Shown here: piece after piece, positions 17,966 to 28,000 of the stretch | How positions within the stretch are numbered: position 1 is the stretch's first letter | Layout of the letters: the number at the start of each line of letters is the position of its first letter | NCBI RefSeq assembly: GCF_051466335.1 | Contig: NZ_CP195793.1 | Coordinates: forward strand, 2,790,001 to 2,854,000 | Length of the DNA stretch: 64,000 nt | Direction: 5' to 3' | From: Planctomicrobium sp051466335 | Lineage (GTDB): Bacteria > Planctomycetota > Planctomycetia > Planctomycetales > Planctomycetaceae | Notes under the pieces: generated by a model | What the model was told of the DNA's origin: nothing | Database searches by the model: none | The model's input: the letters and a program-made list of their open reading frames with translations, nothing else | Position numbers and translations under genes: made by a program

Positions 17966-20374
17966 TCAGCCGTTCTTGTGAGCTGCTCCGTTGGATTTGG
18001 CTTGATTCCGCTCGGCCTCCATCATGCGGTTCGCGCCGTAGACACGGTTTCCATAGGAGTTGCCGTACCCGTACCCATACCCATAGCCATAGTAGTAGCC
18101 ACCGGATCCATCCCCGGTTGCACGAGTGAATTCCTTCGGACTTCCGAATGTATTCACGATACAACCGCGGAGATTGGCGGATGCTGATCGCAGTCGTCGG
18201 ACAGCTTCGGCGCACTTTCTCTTCGTGTCAGCGGAAGCGCGGATCACCAGAAGTGCAATGTCACATTTCTGCGAGACGATCGCCGGGTCTGAGACCATCA
18301 GCACTGGCCCGCAGTCGACCAGAATCAGTTCGAACTGTGTTTTTAATGTCGCCAGGAGCTTATCGAACTTCTCTGACTGGAGGAGTTCGGCTGGATTGCG
18401 AACTGAGCCACCAGCGGTCAAAAGCGTGAGCCCGTCGAGTTTCGTGCTAAGCAGGCAGTCGTTTACTTCTGCTTCACCCTTCAGAATGTCCGAAAGGCCT
18501 GTGCCGATCTCAAGATTGAAGAACCGGTTTTGTGTCGGTGCCCGCATGTCAGCATCAATGATTAGAGTCTTAATGCCGAGCTCCGAGAACGATGCTCCGA
18601 GGTTTGCCATAATCGTCGACTTACCGTCTTTGGTTTGGCAACTCGAAACCATTGCTGTCCGAAGGTTCCCCTCTTTCACCTCTCGCAAAAAATAAGTCCG
18701 AAGCAAACGGAAGGATTCCGCTTCTGGGGCAAGAGCATTCACGATCATGCGGGATGCATTTCGGTTGCTACCTGATCCACGAATTCGCCCAACTTGCCCA
18801 ATGACCGGCAGCGACAAGACTTGGTCGATTTCGATTGGTGATCGGAACCGGTTGTCCATCTGATCAAGAACGATCGCTAAACAGACTCCACCGAGAAGGC
18901 CCAAAATGAGACCACCGGCACCACAAATCGGAAGTGAAGGCCAAACAATCTCACCTTCTTCTGGAGCATCCAAAACTTCATGAGCGTAACCACTCAAACC
19001 GCTTGCAGTGTCCATCTTACGCAGCTGATCGACTGTCCCGTCGAACAGAGCCTGTTTCCTGGTAATTTCGCCTAGAAGCATTTTGTCTCTGAGCTCGAAC
19101 TCAATCAGCTCCTTGGACTGTGCTTCAGCAGCGGCCGCCTGTGCTGTGAGTTCGTCTTTCCGTGCAGAGAGAGACACCAACTCGTGTCGAAGATAGCCCA
19201 GGTAGGTTTGAGCAATCTTGCTCGGAGTCATTTGATCGAAGATTGTCGTAAATTCCGATTCCTTGCGGGCGTTCTTGATGACATCTTCCACCATCTGAAT
19301 TCGCTTTTTCAGATTGATGACGTCCGGGTGGCCCTGTCGGAAATTGGACTCCAGTTCCGCGAGTTGTGCTCGCAATGAAGTCAGAAGGTCATATTGAGCA
19401 GTCGCCGCCGCCAGACGGTCTGGTTGATTCTTTAGAAAATCTGCCGACTGCCCTGAGGAGAAGCTGACATAGGTCGTCAGACGCTGAAGGCTCTCTGAAT
19501 CAATCAGAGACATCAGTTCGAGAGGCTCGAGATTGTCCAGGTCAATGTCAGCGAGGCGCTCTTCGATTTTCTGAAGACGCGTCAACGCGGTAGTATATTG
19601 AATGTCGATAGAAAGACGTTCGTCTTCCAGTCGCTTGAATTTGTCCATGTAGACGTTTCCGCTCCCATCTCCGGCGTAAAGAACTGGAGCGGACCGACGA
19701 GCAGCGACGTATTGGTCTTCAGATTTTCTCAATTCGAGAGCGAGCTTATCGCGTGCCTCGTTGATGAGAATATAAGCTGCATTCATGGTTTTGGAGATCT
19801 GCTCATCCAAAAACGATTCGTACTCGAGGACAATCGCTTGCAGGATTTTGAGTGAATCTTGCGGATCTTCGTGACGGAATTTGATTGTCAGACTTCTCGC
19901 ATCGCGTGCCGAGCCACTTCCCCCCTTGGCGAGCTTTAGCTGCTTGATGACATATTTGCCTGGTGAAAATGTCGGATCGGAAGCAAGTTTGTCCTGAAAG
20001 AAAGGCATCTCCTGCCAGTTGGCACGATCCAGTGCTTTAGAAATGATGCTTTGACTTTGGACAATCTCAATATGGTTAGCGAGCGTTTCGGCGTTAATTC
20101 TGTCCTCTGACCACGCGCCACTGGTATTGTCGTCCTTAGGGCGAACGTCTTTGAGAGTGATTAAAACCTTCGCTTTAGACTCGTAGACTTCCGTTGCGTT
20201 TGCCCAGTAAACAACACCTAGCAGAACGCCAATTGCTGCGCAGCAGAGAATGACGGCGGATCGACCCTTGATGATCCCAACGATGTCCATTGCCGGCGCA
20301 GATGCGGGAGCTGGTGGAGCGTTAGGATTTTTGCCCGGAGTGAGATTTTCCGGGATGTTTACGTAATCGTTCAT
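17966..20374 (-). CDS. Polysaccharide biosynthesis tyrosine autokinase (Wzz domain plus BY-kinase)
   Basis: An 802-residue inner-membrane protein that controls chain length and export of an exopolysaccharide, like Wzc/ExoP. A Wzz segment begins with a membrane helix (SAVILCCAAIGVLLGVVYW), followed by a long periplasmic coiled-coil region and a second helix (LPICGAGGLILGLLGGVCLAIV). The cytosolic kinase has Walker A QTKDGKST at about 580-587, Walker A' LIIDADMRAP and Walker B LILVDCGPV (Cys-Gly in place of the usual Thr/Ala-Pro). Nine tyrosines cluster at 760-779 in a Tyr-Gly alternation, the autophosphorylation tail. The frame is open to 20551; the ATG at 20374 gives MNDYVNIPENL. A sugar transferase gene lies upstream on the same strand. 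Confidence 0.92.
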   Translation of the reverse strand: MNDYVNIPENLTPGKNPNAPPAPASAPAMDIVGIIKGRSAVILCCAAIGVLLGVVYWANATEVYESKAKVLITLKDVRPKDDNTSGAWSEDRINAETLANHIEIVQSQSIISKALDRANWQEMPFFQDKLASDPTFSPGKYVIKQLKLAKGGSGSARDARSLTIKFRHEDPQDSLKILQAIVLEYESFLDEQISKTMNAAYILINEARDKLALELRKSEDQYVAARRSAPVLYAGDGSGNVYMDKFKRLEDERLSIDIQYTTALTRLQKIEERLADIDLDNLEPLELMSLIDSESLQRLTTYVSFSSGQSADFLKNQPDRLAAATAQYDLLTSLRAQLAELESNFRQGHPDVINLKKRIQMVEDVIKNARKESEFTTIFDQMTPSKIAQTYLGYLRHELVSLSARKDELTAQAAAAEAQSKELIEFELRDKMLLGEITRKQALFDGTVDQLRKMDTASGLSGYAHEVLDAPEEGEIVWPSLPICGAGGLILGLLGGVCLAIVLDQMDNRFRSPIEIDQVLSLPVIGQVGRIRGSGSNRNASRMIVNALAPEAESFRLLRTYFLREVKEGNLRTAMVSSCQTKDGKSTIMANLGASFSELGIKTLIIDADMRAPTQNRFFNLEIGTGLSDILKGEAEVNDCLLSTKLDGLTLLTAGGSVRNPAELLQSEKFDKLLATLKTQFELILVDCGPVLMVSDPAIVSQKCDIALLVIRASADTKRKCAEAVRRLRSASANLRGCIVNTFGSPKEFTRATGDGSGGYYYGYGYGYGYGNSYGNRVYGANRMMEAERNQAKSNGAAHKNG

Positions 20375-20656
20375 GTTTTCGGTAATCTGAGTTCGAATTC
20401 CAACCGTTAGCAACCGAATCTTGATCTTGGATGAGAATTGAAGACCAATTGACGACGAGGCAGCTCTCGACTTTAGAGTTTCTTGGGCTGGAAGGAAAGT
20501 TTTTATTAAGTGAACACTCTGAGATTGCCCAAATGCACCTTGTGCATTCATTCAATTACATTAACACGCCCAGCTTTTCCTCAGTCTCCAATTTGACTAA
20601 GTGCTTCATTTAGAACGATTGCCAAAAACCGATTCAATGTTCGATGTTGGGTTGCT

Positions 20657-22264
20657 TTAGAAAGCTCCCTCTCTCAGTAGTACCGTTTTCACGGTTCTTC
20701 CAAGAATGAAGATGTCCAACCAGAACGACCAATTCCTGACGTAATATGCATCGAATTGGCTACGCCGCTCGAATGTCGTGTGATTCCTGCCTGAGATTTG
20801 CCAGAGCCCGGTGATGCCGGGGCGAACTCGCTCGTACAATGCAAGCCGCTCTCCGTATAACACTGTCTGCTCAGTCATAAAGGGGCGGGGCCCCACAAGG
20901 CTCATGTCGCCGCAGAGAACGTTCCAGAGTTGAGGTAACTCATCAAGGCTCGCTTTTCTGAGCAGGTTTCCAATGCCGGGAATGATCCGAGGATCGTTTT
21001 TCAGTTTCTGATTGAGATCCCACTCAGTCTTCATCTCCGGATGTGCATTGAGATAGTCGATGAGTGCCTGATCTGCATTCACGACCATTGTACGAATCTT
21101 CCATGCACGGAAGGTTTTTCTGTCTTTTCCGACCCGATCCTGGCTGTAGAAAATCGGACCTGGCGAGTTCCACTTCATACAGACATACGTGACGATGAAG
21201 AGAGGAACGAGAATGGGGCTCAGCAGCAGGGACCCCAAAAGCACTGCAGAAATATCAAAAGCTCGTTTACAGAATTGTGCCCAAGGATCGAGTAGCCGTT
21301 CTCGATAGCAGATCCCCAGCAGTCCGCCAATATCCTGAGTGTGGTTCCACAAACTCGGGTATTCACTGAACCCCGGAATCACGACGACATTCGGGATCTC
21401 TTTGCAGTGGTGGACTAGCTCAGACACCGTTTCAGAATGATTCTCACTTGGGGCAATCACCGCCCAGCTGATGTGGTGTTTACGGGCGATTGCTGAGAGA
21501 TTGTGCAATGTGCCCAGTGAGTCAGCATTGTTCGGGCCGAGGAGATGGTCTTGGATGTAACCGACAGGTCGGAGGCCAATTGAAGATTTTTGCTTAAGAA
21601 CTTGAATCAGTCGTTCGCACGAATCTTTGGGGCCAATGACGACCGCAGGCTGACCCCACCAAGATAGGTAAGAGAGAACAGAACGCGCGGTGCATCGCAC
21701 TGGAGGGCAGATCATCAGTGCAAGCATTGAAAGGACGACAGCGAAGACTGAGCGGTAAAACACATCGTGGCCTGACGCGACCGCAAAAATGAACAGCACC
21801 ACTCCCGCCGCTAATGTCCCACGAGCGATTGTTCGCATCTCGGTGATCGGGTTCAGGCCGATTCCGGGGTACAACGACAGGAGTGTGAATATGCTGATAA
21901 ACACCAAGCTGTAGAGACACAAATGGGGCCCCAAAGCGATTGATTGGGGGGCATTCGGAAGGAAAAAAGTCAGTGCAGTCGAGGCGACCAGCGTGCAAAG
22001 TAGCAGTCCGACGACATCCAGAAAAAGCAGCGGCAATGCAGACTTAAAATTGTCAAAAGACCTCTTCAGGCCTCGAACAATTGAAGAGGTTTCGGCGCTG
22101 GATGGTGATGATACTGGGACGCCAACTTTTACTGGTGATGGAGCTTCGTGCTGAAGATTCGACTTTGAATTCCCTTTCGCAGGGGGGCCATCCGATACAG
22201 CGATCGTCGTTTCGCTTGAATCTGAATCAAGGGAACTTCGAGTAGCAGAAGAATGCTGTGTCAT
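20657..22264 (-). CDS. Undecaprenyl-phosphate sugar phosphotransferase (WbaP/WcaJ type)
   Basis: A 535-residue polyprenyl-phosphate hexose-1-phosphate transferase that loads the first sugar on the lipid carrier for exopolysaccharide assembly. A disordered Ser-rich N-terminus (1-75) is followed by about four membrane helices, a CoA-binding-like Rossmann region (AVVIGPKDSCERLIQVL) and the C-terminal Bac_transf domain: KRAFDISAVLLGSLLLSP, then PGPIFYSQDRVGKD, KIRTM, SLDELPQLWNVLCGDMS, LVGPRP and RPGITGLWQISGRN. All core motifs are intact. The ATG at 22264 has GAGGA about 11 nt upstream; the frame extends to 22327. It precedes the tyrosine autokinase by 282 nt and both should act in one capsule or EPS pathway. 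Confidence 0.93.
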   Translation of the reverse strand: MTQHSSATRSSLDSDSSETTIAVSDGPPAKGNSKSNLQHEAPSPVKVGVPVSSPSSAETSSIVRGLKRSFDNFKSALPLLFLDVVGLLLCTLVASTALTFFLPNAPQSIALGPHLCLYSLVFISIFTLLSLYPGIGLNPITEMRTIARGTLAAGVVLFIFAVASGHDVFYRSVFAVVLSMLALMICPPVRCTARSVLSYLSWWGQPAVVIGPKDSCERLIQVLKQKSSIGLRPVGYIQDHLLGPNNADSLGTLHNLSAIARKHHISWAVIAPSENHSETVSELVHHCKEIPNVVVIPGFSEYPSLWNHTQDIGGLLGICYRERLLDPWAQFCKRAFDISAVLLGSLLLSPILVPLFIVTYVCMKWNSPGPIFYSQDRVGKDRKTFRAWKIRTMVVNADQALIDYLNAHPEMKTEWDLNQKLKNDPRIIPGIGNLLRKASLDELPQLWNVLCGDMSLVGPRPFMTEQTVLYGERLALYERVRPGITGLWQISGRNHTTFERRSQFDAYYVRNWSFWLDIFILGRTVKTVLLREGAF

Positions 22265-23507
22265 ATTAACTATCGTCCTCAGTAATCTCGAGAACTCATC
22301 AAGGTTCGGTCGCAGACCCGACGCCATTTGTTCTGAATAAAGCTCGCGTCCAAGAATCCATGCAAAACATTTGACGCGAGTCTAACTAACAACCCAATTG
22401 TAACCGAAACGCTGCGTCCAAATCCGTCTGGAAATCGCGTGCCAAAGGCTCCAAATTTTCAATATTTGAGGGCTGTAGAGCATTTTCGGCTTCGAATGCT
22501 TGTGCGCTCATGGGTTTTGGCCGGTTGACGCCGTAAGCTGTGGTGTTTGGGAGTTCTAACTGCAATCCCATGGAAAGCCTGAGTCGACCCGCTTACATCT
22601 TTTCCAGCCCCTCCACCAAAAACAATCGAAAAGTGTGAAATTCTGATTTATTCGAAGATCTGATGCGAGTTGTACAAACGGCCCATGTCGCAGTAGATCG
22701 ATGTTCGGGATGTGTCGGTTTCAGCGAATCCAATGGAATATCCAGCAATATTCGTTTTGCCTCAGCTACTAACTGAGAAGACTACGGATTTCCCCTAGAT
22801 TCACTCGCGGGTATTGGCTGATTGCGGGTAAAGGCCCTGTGAACAGATCGTAAATGCATCAATTTCTATTTGTGCAGAATCTGTTTTAAAACAAAAGCAC
22901 GCCATTGTGCCCTGCTCATGTGCGTCCTGTATTGGTTCGTCTCAGATGGTGTGGTTTTGCGACACAGCTGACAAGTGGCAACTTGTATGCAGTGTTTAAT
23001 CGATTCTGTTTTTTCCTGTGGCTCTGAGCCCTGTTGATGTTAGCGTCTCGGCGCACACGTTTCTCAATGAGTGAATCGGACCGACAAGGGGGTGCTTCTT
23101 TACGGAAGTGGGAGCATTGATTGTCGCTTAGCCTTTTTTGATCTCCCAATATGCCATCTGGGTGGACGTCGTACTTACCAGAGGCAGGTGAGGTGCGAGG
23201 AGGTTGCAAATTTGAACTCTCAGTTTATAGACAATAAGGGTGCGATTGTGGTCCCAGCGGATGGCGTGTTTGAAGTGAAGCGCCGCTTTTCCACGTGTCT
23301 GAACCTGATTTCGGGATGAACATTACGAAATTTGGAAAGACTTCGTGCAAAGGGTCAAAGCTCGATCTAGAATTTAACTCATTGCGCAGTAGTGACTAAT
23401 GGATATTGACTTGTGGTTCAGTACCACTCCAAATTTTCTTGCATCGACCGACGTATGCCCGCGTGATGCTGGCTACGGAGATTATTTAGACGGGGGGTTG
23501 GCGTAGT
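22265..23507. other. 1.2 kb gap between EPS genes and the synthase cluster
   Basis: A long region between divergent transcription units. It contains a 61-codon minus-strand frame (22386-22571, MGLQLELPNTTAY...) and an 82-codon plus-strand frame with GTG at 23071; neither has a good ribosome binding site or known family. I see no tRNA, insertion sequence or repeat. It should hold promoters for both the EPS and the synthase operons, and could hide a small RNA. Confidence 0.5.
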
Positions 23508-25046
23508 ATGCGTGAAAAGCGGTACTCGCTACTAACTGGGGGAACAGGTCTGGTCGGGCAAAGTGTGCTGCTTGACCTCATGCGATGTGGATTGCCAGTC
23601 GCAGTGTTGGCGAGAGCCACGCGTGACCAAAACGCAGCGGCGAGGATCGAGCTGCAAATGCGTGCAGCTGAAAAGCAATTCAACCGTACCTTTCCGAGAC
23701 CAGTTGTTATCCCGGGTGAATTGACTCATTCCGAGTTGGGGATGTCGGAGGCAGACCAGCTTTGGGTTCGACGCCATTGTCAGAATGTGATCCACTCCGG
23801 AGCGTCGTTATCGTTTCGTCCAGCGCATGTGCATCCACAAAATGAACCGTTTACAACGAATGTGGATGGGACGCGCTCTTTGGCGGAATTCTGCCTGAAT
23901 CACGGAATTCAGGAGTTTCATCACATTTCTTCTGCTTATATCTGCGGGCGGAGAACTGGTCGGGTCTTCGAAGATGAAACGAACGTGGGGCAGGACTTTT
24001 CCAATGACTATGAGAAGAGTAAATGTCAGGCTGAGGACCTGCTGAAAGAAGCATTTCGTCATCAGTCTTTGACGATCTATCGCCCTTCGATTGTCATCGA
24101 CCCACGCCCAGGGGCGATGCAACTCGGGGATCGTACGATTTACCTGGCATTCAGTTTACTTCAACTGATGGCGAAGAAGTCCGGGTTGCCCGACATTTCA
24201 AAAGTTGTTGAAGGGTTGGGACTGACTGGGACTGAGCATAAAAACATCGTTCCGGTTGAGTGGATTTCTCGCATCATCGTGCAAATTGTGCGGCGTCCAA
24301 ATTTGCACCAGAGTACGTACCATCTTACACATCCAGTCGGTACAACATTTCGAGAGTTGATGACCGGCTTTTATGAAGCCCTCAAATCACAAGGATTCCG
24401 GAAGTCAGTTGTTGAGGCTGATGTGGGAGATACTGCAGGGCTGAATCTTTTGATCAGCCAATTCGTTGGAACCTTTCAGCCATATTTTCGCGACGACCCT
24501 GTTTTCGATCAGACCAACCTGCTGAAAGCACTTGACGTTTGCGGCGACGAAAATTGTCCGGACATGAGCCGTGTATCGGTGTGTTCATTGGGACAACGAC
24601 AAATCCACGTCGACCAATCTGCATCGCCGGAATTCAAACATGCGGTCAATTCAGCGGGAATCTGGCGCGGTTTGGCAGGGGAGAATTCGTCTTTTTCAGA
24701 GATAGATCGTTGCGACACTGAGGCTGAATGGGGGCTGGTCCTTTCTGGAGAGAATGGCGGAGATTGGGTGATTTCCAGTCGAACTGATGGATTCGTCCGC
24801 GCTGAAGGTGGAGCAGAGTCCGCGTCGATGAGAATTTACTGCTCAGCACAGACATGGGAACAGGTTTTGAGGAAGCAGGTGTCGTTGATCGACGTCTACG
24901 AGGACGGGCAGATCCATCTCGAATGTTGTCAGTCAAACATCGAAGAGAGTGAGCTGAAGTCACGGTTTATGAAACTTGCTGAGCAGATCATGCAGGAAGC
25001 TCATTTTGATTGTGATGGAAGAGATGTGAGCCTTGATGTCCGCTAA
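23508..25046 (+). CDS. Extended SDR of thioester/fatty-acyl reductase type with SCP2-like C-terminal domain
   Basis: A 512-residue protein. Residues 1-330 are an extended short-chain dehydrogenase (NAD_binding_4 type): TGGTGLVG at 10-17, TNVDGTRSLAEF, HHISSAYICG with Ser142, and Tyr168-x3-Lys172 in NDYEKSKC, followed by IYRPSIVI. This class reductively releases acyl thioesters from carrier proteins or reduces acyl-CoA. Residues about 405-500 resemble an SCP2 sterol/lipid carrier fold (D-W-V-I-S-S, S-M-R-I-Y-C-S-A-Q-T-W, then D-G-Q-I-H-L-E-C); this second call is by pattern only. It overlaps the synthase gene by 11 nt, so translational coupling and a shared pathway are likely. Substrate chain release by this enzyme is an inference. 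Confidence 0.8.
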   Translation: MREKRYSLLTGGTGLVGQSVLLDLMRCGLPVAVLARATRDQNAAARIELQMRAAEKQFNRTFPRPVVIPGELTHSELGMSEADQLWVRRHCQNVIHSGASLSFRPAHVHPQNEPFTTNVDGTRSLAEFCLNHGIQEFHHISSAYICGRRTGRVFEDETNVGQDFSNDYEKSKCQAEDLLKEAFRHQSLTIYRPSIVIDPRPGAMQLGDRTIYLAFSLLQLMAKKSGLPDISKVVEGLGLTGTEHKNIVPVEWISRIIVQIVRRPNLHQSTYHLTHPVGTTFRELMTGFYEALKSQGFRKSVVEADVGDTAGLNLLISQFVGTFQPYFRDDPVFDQTNLLKALDVCGDENCPDMSRVSVCSLGQRQIHVDQSASPEFKHAVNSAGIWRGLAGENSSFSEIDRCDTEAEWGLVLSGENGGDWVISSRTDGFVRAEGGAESASMRIYCSAQTWEQVLRKQVSLIDVYEDGQIHLECCQSNIEESELKSRFMKLAEQIMQEAHFDCDGRDVSLDVR

Positions 25047-28000
25047 ATTTGCAAACTCTGGTCACTCAATTGAGTCGAGTCATCCAATTGCGCTCGCAAT
25101 TGTCGGGATGGACTGCTGTTTGCCCGGTGCATCGAATCTCGCAGAGTTCGAAACGTTGCTGTTTGCTGGAAAGAGAGGGTTTTCTCATCTTCCAGAGGGG
25201 AAACTTGAACGAGAACTTTATTTCGACGAACGCCGAGGACAGCCCGGAAAGACCTATACGACTCTGGGAGGAATCGTTCCAGATCGTGTGCTTCGACTTC
25301 AGCAGTGGGGGATGAGTGCCAAAGAGATTGCATCCATCGACGTCGTCCATCAGCGTTTTTGTGACGTTGCTCTGAGTGCCTGGGAGTCCGCGGGTTTGCG
25401 AGGAGGAGATTCTCGGTGGCGGAAGACAGGAGTATTCGTTGGACATTCTGGAGCGACACAGAATGGCGGCAAACTGAATCTCGCTTCACTCATTGAAGAA
25501 GGTCTCGACTTTCTCAATGATCAAGCTGAGATTCAGAAAATCCCGGCAGGAGTCCGGGCAGAAATGCTGCATCGGGTTGCCTCAAAGATTCGATCATCTC
25601 GTCCTCGGCGAGATGAAATACAAAATCCCCGCTATCAGGCGTACACTGCTGCATCATTACCGGCGACGCTGCTGGGGTTTGATGGTCCGAGGATCGTCTG
25701 CGATGCTGCCTGCGCCTCTTCTCTATTCGCCATGCAGCAGGCGATTCACGCGATTCGCCATGGTCGCATCGAAGCAGCGATTGTCGGTGGAGCGACGACC
25801 AATGGGGTCGACAATCTCATTCTGTTTTCACAATCGCAGGCGTGTAGCGATCGCGGTTCTTATCCATTTGATCAAGACGCAAGCGGTCTGATCAGTTCGG
25901 AAGGATATGCTGCTGTCGTCATTGTCCCACTGGAGACAGCGAGAGAACTGAAGCTGCCGATCCGCGGTGTGATTGAAGGGCTGGGAACATCCTCTGATGG
26001 GCGTGGGAAGTCTTTATGGGCACCACGTGCTGAAGGACAGCAGCTTGCAATCAGACGGGCGTATCCAGACGACCATCCCCTGCAAATCGACTATCTGGAG
26101 GCTCATGCCACCAGTACGCAGCTGGGGGACGCGACGGAATTGCAGGCTGTCAACGGAATCCTGCAGTCAATCGATGCTGGTGTCAACGGAGAGCCGTTAC
26201 TGATCGGAAGTTTAAAGTCGAATCTCGGTCATACATTGGAAACCGCCGGCGTTGCGGGGTTGGTGAAAATTCTCCTCGCGATGAAGAGAGGGGAAATTCC
26301 TGAGACGGTCGGCTACACCTCACCTAATACGGGATTCGATTGGTCATCGAAGTCGATTCAGGTCGTCAACAAACGTCGACCGTGGAAACCGAAAACAGAT
26401 GTTCGACGGGCAGCTGTCAGCGCATTTGGTATCGGGGGACTCAACGCCCATTTGTATGTACGCGAGCCGGGCAATGGAACGGGGTCGAGTGTCGAACGCC
26501 GATTGCCGTTATCTCATCTTGATGAACCTATCGCGATTGTTGGGCGCGGAGCGGTCCTACCCGGCGCGCATCATTTGGAGCAATTTCGCCAGTTGCTCAG
26601 GTCGAAGACATCAGCGATCGGCCCTGCTCCTGCAGATCGATGGCGAAACCAAATCGGAGTGAAGTCCTCTTCACAACCGGCTCCGTTTCAGACACCGACT
26701 TGTCTGGGCGGCTTTATCCACGATTACGAATTTGATAGTCAGAAATATCGAATTCCACCAAAGCAGGTTCGACAGGCGAATCCGTTGCAGATGATGCTGC
26801 TGGATGCGGTGAGTCAGGCGATTCACGAGGTTGACCAAGGACTCTGGAATTTCAATCGCCAGAAGACTGGCGTCGTCATCGGGACGATTTTCAGTGGAGA
26901 TTTCGGAAGTCAGCTGCAATTGGGACTCAGACTTCCCGAGATTTCCAAAGCGATTCGGTCCGAACTTCTCGGGTGGGGGCTCTCGAGTGACCAGGCGGAA
27001 AAAATTCTCACGAAATATCGTGAGGATGTACTTGCCAACCGCCCTGCTCTTCTTGACGAAACAGGCAGTTTTACAGCGAGTACACTGGCGTCACGCGTTG
27101 CAAAGACCTTCGATTTGATGGGTGGAGCATGCGCGATCGATGTCGATGATGCATCTGGTCTGGCGGCGTTGAATCATGCTCTCGATCAACTTCGATCAGG
27201 TGTTTGGGACGTTGCAGTTTGTGGAGCAGCAGAACGTGCAATGGATCTTGCAAAGTTCGAGCAGCTCGATCGGAAAGGTGCTCTTCTTCGCACTAACAAC
27301 CCATCGGATATTAATGATCAATCCAATCGACTCCTTCCGGGAGAAGGAGCGGTTGTCTTCATACTCGAGCGATTAAGCGTTGCGAGAGAACGGGGGCATT
27401 CTGTCTTGGGGGTGATCGATGGAGTCCATTGTGACATGCGACAAGTGAGCGTCGATCAAGATGATCAATCCCAGCGGAAATTTGACCGTTCGTTGGTCCG
27501 TCAAATCGGATATTTGACAGGAGCCCAGACGTGTGTTGAGTTGTTGAAACAGACGATACTCTGGGAAGAGAATCCGGACGTCCCTCAGTTGCCGCAGATC
27601 AGCTGCCAGGCTGAGGATGGTTTACACTATCAGCTCGATTATCGAACTGCTTCCCAGCCAGAGAAGCAAGATTTGAAACAGACGTTGAATCAAATGGCTC
27701 CGACTTCGTCACAAAGCGATTCGAAACCCGACGTGCATAGCCCCCAAGCGGATCAGATGTCTCTGGAGACAGCGCCTCCCCAGGACAATCCTCATTTGAT
27801 CCGGACAGAATACAAATATTCCATGGCACCGACAGATTCTCAAGATGTTCTTGTTCGTCTCGCTGGCGCGAATACACAGCGGTTGATTGAACAGATTGAT
27901 CTCGCACTGCAACGACCAGATCAGGCGATGATGAATCGCTCGTCAGTGTTTGCATCGGGAACCCCTTCTCGATTGGCAGTGATTGCAAGTTCGCCTGAAC

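Noticed and set aside
22386..22571. 61-codon minus-strand frame upstream of the WbaP-type gene
   Set aside because: Composition is plausible but there is no clear ribosome binding site or homologue I can name; left in the intergenic entry rather than called a gene.
22916..23209. 97-codon minus-strand frame in the gap before the synthase cluster
   Set aside because: No ribosome binding site, basic low-quality composition and no recognisable motif.
23071..23319. 82-codon plus-strand frame before the SDR gene
   Set aside because: GTG start without ribosome binding site and no motif; probably chance.
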